In this document: positions 57,935 through 64,000 of the stretch, piece after piece | Position numbering within the stretch: position 1 is the stretch's first letter | How the letters are laid out: every line of letters starts with the position of its first letter | Source: an uncultured Oscillospiraceae bacterium | GTDB lineage: Bacteria > Bacillota > Clostridia > Oscillospirales > Oscillospiraceae | DNA length: 64,000 nt | Assembly (NCBI GenBank): GCA_934569045.1 | Contig: CAKTJX010000001.1 | Location: 1-64,000, forward strand | Direction of reading: 5' to 3' | Program-made: the position numbers and the translations under genes | Notes under the pieces: generated by a model | Databases searched by the model: none | Told to the model about the DNA's origin: nothing | The model's input: the letters and a program-made list of their open reading frames with translations, nothing else

Positions 57935-57963
57935 ATTGTAGTTTTCCTGTTTCTCCTTGTCAA
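57935..57963 (-). promoter_or_regulatory. Sigma-A promoter of the HD-protein gene
   Basis: On the minus strand TTGACA (57958-57963) and TACAAT (57935-57940) are 17 bp apart. Confidence 0.75.
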
Positions 57964-57965
57964 CC

Positions 57966-57994
57966 TTGAATTCTCCAAAATCAGATGCTATACT
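57966..57994 (+). promoter_or_regulatory. Sigma-A promoter of the DUF2974-like gene
   Basis: TTGAAT (57966-57971) and TATACT (57989-57994) are 17 bp apart, nearly abutting the divergent promoter. Confidence 0.7.
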
Positions 57995-58021
57995 GATAAA
58001 AAACGAAAGGGAGGCCTCTCT

Positions 58022-59125
58022 ATGGCTGATATGATGGACTATATTCGCTGGCGGGGTGATCTGCCCTTTTCTGTCTCGCCGCCAAACGAAATCGATGCTT
58101 TGATATTTTCCACCCTGAGCTACATTCCCTTCCGCGGTACTGTAGAGGAGCATCCCGAAGAGCCTGCTGATCTGCGTTTGGCGGTTCAGGAATTTTTCTC
58201 CTACCCAGAGCCGCCGGACTATGTGCGGGGCGCCCACGATCTGGACCTTCTGAAGCTGGCAGGGGAGAGCACCCGCTTTGGCAGCGTCCTGGTGGCAGAC
58301 TACCGGAAGAAATTCATTGTGGAACGGGATACCCAATTTGCGGGCATCACCTTTCTGTTGGATGACGGCAGTCTGTTTATCTCCTTCCGAGGAACGGATA
58401 ATACGCTGGTCGGCTGGAAAGAGGACTTGAGTATGTCTTTCCGTCCGGTGATCCCATCCCAAGCGCTGGCAAAGCAGTACCTCCAGGATGTGCTGATGGT
58501 CCGCAGCGGCCCTGTCCGGGTCAGCGGCCACTCCAAGGGTGGAAATGTTGCCGTCTTCGCCGTATCCCAGAGCGCGCCGGTGATCCGAAACCGGGTGCTG
58601 GAAATCTACAACCAGGACGGCCCTGGTTTTTCCAAAGAATTTCTGCAAAATCCAGGCTATCAGGCCATTTTATCCAAAATCAGAACCTACGTGCCCCAGG
58701 GCTCCATTATCGGCATGATTCTCTACCGTGCCGAGCCTATAACCATCATCCAAAGCAGCGAAACCGGCATTATGCAGCACGATCCCTTCAGCTGGGAGCT
58801 CTGCGGCACCAGCCTGACCCGGATGGAGGCGCTGACCCAAAGCAGCCTCTTTTTGCAGCTGACCATTGAGAATTGGCTCTTGGGCATGGAAATGGAAGAC
58901 CGGGTACGAATGGTGAATATGCTCTACGATCTTCTGACCTCCGGGGATGTGGAGGTGACCGATGACATTCTCCAGCCCAAGAGTCTGGTCAACTACATTG
59001 CCCGTCTCCGCGGCTCCGAGCTGATTCGCAAATATCTGGCAGCCGACCTGAGCAGCCTCTTAAAGGCCGCCAGGAAAGCAAGAATTCAGATGCAGGAAGG
59101 GGAAAGGCAGTCCGCTTCCCGGTAG
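58022..59125 (+). CDS. DUF2974 (Mbeg1-like) alpha/beta hydrolase
   Basis: The 367-residue product resembles the Mbeg1-like DUF2974 family, with a lipase-type core: ITFLLDDGSLFISFRGTDNTLVGWKEDLSMSF and the nucleophile elbow VSGHSKGGNVAVFA near residue 165. Later NQDGPGFSKEF may hold the acid residue. It has no signal peptide, so it is probably cytoplasmic. Substrates of the family are unknown. I chose the ATG at 58022 over the open frame upstream, as it has GAAAGGGAGG. Confidence 0.87.
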   Translation: MADMMDYIRWRGDLPFSVSPPNEIDALIFSTLSYIPFRGTVEEHPEEPADLRLAVQEFFSYPEPPDYVRGAHDLDLLKLAGESTRFGSVLVADYRKKFIVERDTQFAGITFLLDDGSLFISFRGTDNTLVGWKEDLSMSFRPVIPSQALAKQYLQDVLMVRSGPVRVSGHSKGGNVAVFAVSQSAPVIRNRVLEIYNQDGPGFSKEFLQNPGYQAILSKIRTYVPQGSIIGMILYRAEPITIIQSSETGIMQHDPFSWELCGTSLTRMEALTQSSLFLQLTIENWLLGMEMEDRVRMVNMLYDLLTSGDVEVTDDILQPKSLVNYIARLRGSELIRKYLAADLSSLLKAARKARIQMQEGERQSASR

Positions 59126-59200
59126 GGCGTGCAGAATGCCTTCGGGCGTCTTTCACAAAGAAAGGAATGGAAATACGTCTATTTTGGACAGATTCATACC

Positions 59201-59229
59201 TTGCTTTTTCTTCCGCACTGTCATAAAAT
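59201..59229 (+). promoter_or_regulatory. Probable promoter of glnN
   Basis: TTGCTT (59201-59206) and TAAAAT (59224-59229) are 17 bp apart, 50 bases before glnN. I see no obvious GlnR or TnrA site. Confidence 0.6.
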
Positions 59230-59278
59230 CAGCATAGAAGTGTTTCCCATTCATATTTGAAAGGAATGTTCCGTAATC

Positions 59279-61363
59279 ATGGCTGAAACTTTGAATGTCC
59301 CCGAGATTTTTGGCAGCGATGTCTTCAATGAGGCGGTAATGAAGCAGCGTCTGCCGGTAGAGGTTTACCGTGCCTGGGAAAACTGCATCCAGACAGGCTC
59401 CACACTGCCGCTGGATGTGGCAAATGAAATTGCCGAGGCCATGAAAATCTGGGCTCTGGAGAAAGGCGCTACCCACTATACCCACTGGTTCCAGCCCATG
59501 ACGGGTATTACCGCCGAAAAGCACGACAGCTTTATCTCTCCCACCGGCGATGGCCGGGTAATTATGGAATTCTCCGGCAAGGAGCTGGTCCGTGGCGAGC
59601 CGGATGCCAGTTCTTTCCCCTCCGGCGGCCTGCGGGCAACCTTTGAGGCCAGAGGCTACACAGCCTGGGACCCCACTGCCTGCGCCTTTGTCAAGGACGG
59701 CAGCCTGTACATCCCCACCATGTTCTTCTCCTATACCGGGGACTCGCTGGATAAGAAAACGCCGCTGCTCCGCTCTCTGGAGGAGGTCTCCCGGGAGGCA
59801 ATCCGCATTCTGCGGCTCTTTGGCGATACGAAAACCCGGCGGATCATTACCTGTGTCGGCGCGGAGCAGGAGTATTTTCTGCTGCCGAAGGACCTCTACG
59901 CCCAGCGGGAGGATCTGCGCCTGACGGGCCGGACCCTTTTCGGCGCGCCTGCCCCCAAGGGTCAGGAACTGGACGATCACTATTTTGCCGCCATCCGGAC
60001 CCGGGTTTCCGAATTCATGCAGGATCTGGACGAACAGCTCTGGCGGCTGGGCATTCTCTCCAAAACCAAGCACAACGAGGGTGCCCCCTGTCAGCATGAG
60101 CTGGCCCCCATCTATACCGATGCCAACAAGGCCTGTGATGACAACCAGCTCATCATGCGTACCATGAAGAAATGCGCCGCCAAGCATAACCTGGTGTGCC
60201 TGCTCCACGAAAAGCCCTTTGCCGGAGTCAATGGCAGCGGCAAACACAACAACTGGTCTCTGTCCACGGATACGGGCCGCAATCTTTTCAGCCCCGGCAA
60301 AACGCCCCGGCAGAACGCGCAGTTTTTGGTGTTCCTGGCAGCCTTCATTCAGGGCATTGACGAATACCAGGAGTTCCTGCGCTGCACTGTCGCCTCTGCC
60401 AGCAATGATACCCGCCTGGGTGCCAACGAAGCGCCTCCCGCCATCGTCTCGATCTTCCTGGGAGATGAACTGAATGCCGTTGTAAAATCCATCATTGACG
60501 GCACCAACTACACGGAGCCGGAAAAGAGCCTGCTGCGCATCGGCGTAGATGTGATGCCCGCCATTCCGAAGGACACCACAGATCGGAACCGCACCAGCCC
60601 GCTGGCGTTTACCGGCAACAAATTTGAGCTGCGGATGCTGGGCTCTTCCCAGTCCATCGCGGGCCCCAATATCGCGCTGAACACCATTATGGCGGAGGAG
60701 CTGGGCCGCTTCGCTGACGAGCTGGAAAAAGCCGAGGATTTTGAGGGAACCCTGCAAAAGCTGGTCTGCAACGCGCTGACGGACCATCAGCGCATCATCT
60801 TCGACGGCAACGGCTATTCCGAAGAATGGAAGCAGGAGGCAGCCCGCCGGGGCCTGAGCAACCTTCCATCCACTGCCGAAGCCATGCGGGCCTATCTGCT
60901 GCCGAAGAACATTGATCTGGTAACTCGCCACGGGGTCTTTACCGAGACCGAATTCCGGGCCCGCCACGCCATTTATCTGGACGATTACCGGAAAAAAGTC
61001 AATATTGAGGCCAGAACCATGGTAGATATGGCTGTACAGCAGATTCTCCCGGCCGCCATGGGCTATACTGATGCGCTCTGCGGCGGTGTGGCCTCCAAAA
61101 AGAGCCTGGGCGTCTCCTGCCGGGGTGAAATGGCCCTGATTCAGAAGCTCTCCACTGCCTGTGATACTGCCTATGACACGGTAGAACGCCTGAAAGATGC
61201 GCTGAACCGGATTCCCTCTGACGAGGAGGCCGCCGCGGATCACTGCCACAGTGTCATCGTTCCTCTGATGACAGAGCTCCGCCGCCAGGCCGATACCCTG
61301 GAGCAGAACACAGCCAAAGCCTATTGGCCCTATCCCACATATTCCGATCTGTTGTTCTATTAA
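59279..61363 (+). CDS. glnN: Glutamine synthetase type III
   Basis: The 694-residue enzyme is the GSIII form, about 200 residues longer than GSI. It begins with the type III N-terminal domain (MAETLNVPEIFGSDVFNEAVMKQRLP), then ATHYTHWFQPMTGITAEKHDSFI, the metal-binding GAEQEYFLLPKD, the ATP block GVNGSGKHNNWSLS and the C-terminal helical region. It assimilates ammonia with ATP and glutamate. The RBS is GAAAGGAATG, eight bases or so before the start. It is followed by a strong terminator. GlnRS and both asparagine synthetases in the same window depend on related nitrogen flow, but no operon links them. Confidence 0.95.
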   Translation: MAETLNVPEIFGSDVFNEAVMKQRLPVEVYRAWENCIQTGSTLPLDVANEIAEAMKIWALEKGATHYTHWFQPMTGITAEKHDSFISPTGDGRVIMEFSGKELVRGEPDASSFPSGGLRATFEARGYTAWDPTACAFVKDGSLYIPTMFFSYTGDSLDKKTPLLRSLEEVSREAIRILRLFGDTKTRRIITCVGAEQEYFLLPKDLYAQREDLRLTGRTLFGAPAPKGQELDDHYFAAIRTRVSEFMQDLDEQLWRLGILSKTKHNEGAPCQHELAPIYTDANKACDDNQLIMRTMKKCAAKHNLVCLLHEKPFAGVNGSGKHNNWSLSTDTGRNLFSPGKTPRQNAQFLVFLAAFIQGIDEYQEFLRCTVASASNDTRLGANEAPPAIVSIFLGDELNAVVKSIIDGTNYTEPEKSLLRIGVDVMPAIPKDTTDRNRTSPLAFTGNKFELRMLGSSQSIAGPNIALNTIMAEELGRFADELEKAEDFEGTLQKLVCNALTDHQRIIFDGNGYSEEWKQEAARRGLSNLPSTAEAMRAYLLPKNIDLVTRHGVFTETEFRARHAIYLDDYRKKVNIEARTMVDMAVQQILPAAMGYTDALCGGVASKKSLGVSCRGEMALIQKLSTACDTAYDTVERLKDALNRIPSDEEAAADHCHSVIVPLMTELRRQADTLEQNTAKAYWPYPTYSDLLFY

Positions 61364-61378
61364 TTTTCCATAAAAATT

Positions 61379-61407
61379 GCCGCCGCCTGGATTGCACAGG
61401 CGGCGGC
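61379..61407. terminator. Bidirectional terminator between glnN and glgB
   Basis: GCCGCCGCCTG (61379-61389) pairs with CAGGCGGCGGC (61397-61407) around GATTGCA. The minus strand reads AATTTTTATGG after the stem, and the plus strand GTTTATTACTTTTT. Both flanking genes end here. Confidence 0.85.
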
Positions 61408-61412
61408 GTTTA

Positions 61413-63443
61413 TTACTTTTTGTTTCCTTTTTTCTTCGGGGCAGGGGGGAGCACCCGAATCTTTCCCTCCCGAAGCACCACAGCGGTGCGGGCAGGCAGA
61501 TACAGGGAGATTGTGGAATTTCCCTTTTTGTCCACGTTTGCGGGGTATGTCTTCTTGGTAATCAGGCCATTTCCGCCATACTTGGGATCATCAGAATTCA
61601 AAGCAATCTCATAGTCCGCAATATGGGGCAGGGACACCTTCACATCCGCAAAGGACTTGGTAGGATGAAAATTAAACGCAAACATGAGCCCCTGACGGTA
61701 GAAGACCAGAATTTTCTTTTCACTGTCATTGAGCCGCAGATCACCGAAGCGCATTTTAAAGAGATCTGCGCTCTTTGCCAGCTCGATCATATCCTGGTCA
61801 AATTCTCCCAGCCATTGGTATTTCAGATACCCGTTGTCACGCAGGCTCCACTGCCGGCGGCAGTAATGGAAGCTCCAGCCGTTGCCCTCTCTGGGGAAAT
61901 CAATCCACTCCGGGTGGCCGAATTCATTGCCCATAAAGTTCAGATAGGCCTCACCGCCGCCGCCCAGGGTGAACAGCCGCGCCATCTTATGCAGGGCAAT
62001 CGCCCGATCAATCACGGGATTGTGGGTGGCCTTGTCCATATCGGTATACATGGCCGCGTCCGCCAGCCGGAAAATCAGCGTCTTATCTCCAACCAGCGCC
62101 TGGTCATGGCTCTCCACATAGGCAACCGTATTCTCGCCAGGGCGGCGCATACACATACAGCACCACATATTGAAGATATCCCAGTCTTCATCCCGCTTGT
62201 CCCGGACCGTGCGGACCCACATATCCGGCAGGCCCATTCCCAGCCGATAATCAAAGCCAATGCCGCCATCCGCAATGGGCAGGCACATGCCGGGCATCCC
62301 GGACATATCCTCCGCAATGGTCACCGCCATAGGATTCACCTGGCGGATCAGCTGGTTTGCCAGCTGCAAATAGGTGATGGCCTCCGTGTGGGTGTTGTAG
62401 GAAAAATATTTGTCATTGCTGTTGAAGTCCGTGCCCAAGCCATGGTCGTGATAGAGCATGGAGGTCACGCCGTCAAACCGGAAGCCGTCAAAATGGTACT
62501 CCGTCATCCAGAACTTCAGATTGCTCAGCAGGAAATGAATCACGCCGGTCTTGCCGTAGTCAAAGCACTTGGTATCCCAGGCAGGATGATCCCCCTTCGG
62601 GCCGTCATGGAAAAACTGCCAGGTCGTGCCGTCAAACATATTGATGCCTTCTGTGGTGTTCTTCACGGCATGGGAGTGCACCACATCCAGCAGCACGCAG
62701 ATCCCCATTTCATGGGCCTTGTTCACCAGATACTTCAGGTCCTCCGGTCCACCGAACCAGCTGGAGGCGGCATAAAAATTGGCCACCTGATAGCCGAAGC
62801 TGCCATAGTAGGGGTGCTCCATAATGGCCATCAGCTGCACGGTGTTGTAGCCGGAGTGCTTGATTCTGGGCAGAATCTTATCCGCGAACTCCCGGTAGGT
62901 GCCGATCTTGCCCTCCTCCTGGGCCATACCCACATGGGCCTCGTAAATGTACAGGGAATCCTCCCGGCGGAAATTCCGATCCGTCCAGGGGAACTGCTTC
63001 TGGTCATCCGTAACCTCCGCAGACCACTCCACGCTGTCCTTTTCCTGTACAACTCTGCGGGCGTAGAGGGGGATGTGCCAGGTGCGCTGCATGAAGGCAT
63101 CCACTACGGTTTTCACCTTGCAGCCCTCCCACAGAGCATCGTCTCCGGGCAGGTACAGCTCCCAGTTGCCGTTGCCAATGCTGGTCAGGGGATGGGAGGT
63201 GGGGTCCCAATTATTGAATTCGCCGGTCAGGTACAGCTGGTAGGCGCTGGGGGCCCACTCCCGATAGTACCAGCCCCCGGGCACATGGTGGAAACCGAAG
63301 TATTCATAGGCATTGGCAAATTCCTTCAGGCTCTGGCCCTTGGAAAGGATTCTGTTTTGCGTGTCCTGATAAAGACGCATCCGCAGATCAATATCTCCAG
63401 CGAAGTCCTTCAATTGGGGATTCAGTTCCAGAATTCGATACAT
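61413..63443 (-). CDS. glgB: 1,4-alpha-glucan branching enzyme (eukaryote-like type)
   Basis: The 676-residue GH13 enzyme adds alpha-1,6 branches to glycogen. It has a CBM48 domain (FGFHHVPGGWYYREWAPSAYQLYLTGEFNNW) and a GH13 barrel with DVVHSHAVKNTTEG, nucleophile Asp in FDGFRFDGVTSMLYHDHG, acid Glu in VTIAEDMSGMPG and VESHDQALVGDKT. The latter motifs are those of animal and fungal branching enzymes rather than the E. coli GlgB type. The ATG at 63443 follows AGAGGAG; the open frame upstream has no ribosome site. No other glycogen gene is in the window. Confidence 0.93.
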   Translation of the reverse strand: MYRILELNPQLKDFAGDIDLRMRLYQDTQNRILSKGQSLKEFANAYEYFGFHHVPGGWYYREWAPSAYQLYLTGEFNNWDPTSHPLTSIGNGNWELYLPGDDALWEGCKVKTVVDAFMQRTWHIPLYARRVVQEKDSVEWSAEVTDDQKQFPWTDRNFRREDSLYIYEAHVGMAQEEGKIGTYREFADKILPRIKHSGYNTVQLMAIMEHPYYGSFGYQVANFYAASSWFGGPEDLKYLVNKAHEMGICVLLDVVHSHAVKNTTEGINMFDGTTWQFFHDGPKGDHPAWDTKCFDYGKTGVIHFLLSNLKFWMTEYHFDGFRFDGVTSMLYHDHGLGTDFNSNDKYFSYNTHTEAITYLQLANQLIRQVNPMAVTIAEDMSGMPGMCLPIADGGIGFDYRLGMGLPDMWVRTVRDKRDEDWDIFNMWCCMCMRRPGENTVAYVESHDQALVGDKTLIFRLADAAMYTDMDKATHNPVIDRAIALHKMARLFTLGGGGEAYLNFMGNEFGHPEWIDFPREGNGWSFHYCRRQWSLRDNGYLKYQWLGEFDQDMIELAKSADLFKMRFGDLRLNDSEKKILVFYRQGLMFAFNFHPTKSFADVKVSLPHIADYEIALNSDDPKYGGNGLITKKTYPANVDKKGNSTISLYLPARTAVVLREGKIRVLPPAPKKKGNKK

Positions 63444-63507
63444 GATGGTAGCTCCTCTCAAGCGGCCCGTCAAAATCCCAGAGTCCGAGCCTATTCTTTC
63501 TGCGTCA

Positions 63508-63536
63508 ATTGTATAAGATTGCCAGCATTCTGTCAA
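63508..63536 (-). promoter_or_regulatory. Sigma-A promoter of glgB
   Basis: On the minus strand TTGACA (63531-63536) and TACAAT (63508-63513) are 17 bp apart, 65 bases from the glgB start. Confidence 0.85.
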
Positions 63537-63587
63537 CTGTCAAAAGGAGAGGACTGTACAAACATTTGGAAGACCGGATTCTTTGGG

Positions 63588-63617
63588 TTGAATAATCCGA
63601 AATCGTGGTGTATAATC
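63588..63617 (+). promoter_or_regulatory. Probable promoter of the C-terminal-edge membrane protein gene
   Basis: TTGAAT (63588-63593) and TATAAT (63612-63617) are 18 bp apart, 29 bases ahead of the TTG start. Confidence 0.6.
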
Positions 63618-63645
63618 AGAGAAAATGTTTTCGGAGGATATGTTT

Positions 63646-64000
63646 TGAAAGAAGAGGAGAAGCAGCGGCTTTTTTATTCGCTGGTACTGGCGGCATTCGG
63701 AATTGTGCTGGCAGTGCGGGGGCTGTACGGCTTTTGCTGGTCTGACGAGAGCTTTTATTTGACCTTTGCCCAGCGGCTCTGGCAGGGGCAGCAGCTGATT
63801 TTGGATGAGTGGCACCCGGTACAGTTTTATTCCGCGCTGTTTTATCCCATTTTGAGCCTGTATCATGCCTTTTTCGGCACAGAGGGCATCTATCTCTTTG
63901 CCCGGTGTGTTTATACCGCCGCCGCGCTGGCTTGCAGCCTGCTCCTGTTTTTCACCCTTTGCCGCCGATGGGGGGCACTCTGGTCCTTTCTTGGCGCGCT
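63646..64000 (+). CDS. GT-C-like integral membrane glycosyltransferase, N-terminal fragment
   Basis: About 118 codons lie in the window; the gene runs off the right edge. The start is TTG at 63646, with GGAGGA (63634-63639) six bases upstream; an ATG at 63641 stops after two codons. The first helix is LFYSLVLAAFGIVLAVRGLYG, followed by SDESFYLTFAQRLWQGQQLILDEWHP. The acidic Asp-Glu after the first helix is typical of GT39-type (ArnT/PMT-like) lipid-linked-sugar glycosyltransferases. More hydrophobic helices follow. The family call rests on the first loop and is moderate. Confidence 0.6.

Noticed and set aside
59153..61249. A 698-codon open frame antisense to glnN
   Set aside because: It mirrors a highly GC-biased coding strand, has no ribosome site or recognisable motif, and glnN is unmistakable on the other strand.

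Overview
The window is a GC-rich stretch of chromosome from an anaerobic, endospore-forming Firmicute, most like the Oscillospiraceae/Ruminococcaceae group of Clostridia. The evidence is pyruvate:ferredoxin oxidoreductase, a complete spoIIGA-sigE pair, a SleC-like cortex-lytic gene, PolC, type III glutamine synthetase, Rex, and AGGAGG-type ribosome sites with many TTG starts. I saw no prophage, insertion sequence, CRISPR array, rRNA or tRNA.

Layout. 1-13.8 kb: the start of nifJ, a YifB/ComM ATPase, thiI-pncC, a membrane-anchored leucine-rich-repeat protein, tex, a DEAD-box helicase with a DprA-like gene, two P-loop (COG0523-type) metal-related genes, rarA and a DUF951 gene. 13.8-17.1 kb: an S1-domain gene divergent from spoIIGA-sigE, then rex. 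17.2-29.6 kb: glnS on the minus strand, then the long pyrH-frr-uppS-cdsA-dxr-rseP-ispG-polC operon. 29.7-37.8 kb: uridine phosphorylase, a hotdog thioesterase, small membrane and GIY-YIG genes, a three-gene run of small unknown proteins, a phosphodiesterase with coaX, a possible free-standing RNA, and a minus-strand group of sporulation/germination genes. 37.9-46.7 kb: asparagine synthetase B, a CarD-like regulator, a pyruvyl-transferase-like gene, a small kinase, and a glycosyltransferase-HAD-asnA-radical SAM operon. 46.8-55 kb: one operon encoding the whole shikimate/chorismate route plus the tyrosine and phenylalanine branches (aroF-tyrA-aroB-aroA-aroC-pheA-aroEK-aroQ). 55-64 kb: a UvrD/PcrA helicase, an HD protein, a DUF2974-like hydrolase, glutamine synthetase III, glycogen branching enzyme, and the start of a GT-C-like membrane protein.

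The strongest new observation is a 20-codon leader peptide gene in front of aroF (54855-54917, minus strand) with the run FYYYYYFF. A good sigma-A promoter precedes it. A 13-bp hairpin over the aromatic codons, a competing antiterminator and a strong terminator with a T-run lie between it and aroF. This is the layout of ribosome-mediated attenuation, here apparently sensing charged tRNA-Tyr and tRNA-Phe to control the whole aromatic operon.

Other points of interest are: four genes sharing a GCGCATA element placed like a sporulation sigma -10, one of them an asparagine synthetase; a P-loop/DUF1980-like protein next to a very His-rich G3E GTPase; a perfect 13-bp inverted repeat around the rex promoter; and a short orphan transcript unit at 35.0-35.15 kb. 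All function calls rest on reading motifs and recalled family features. No database search was run.
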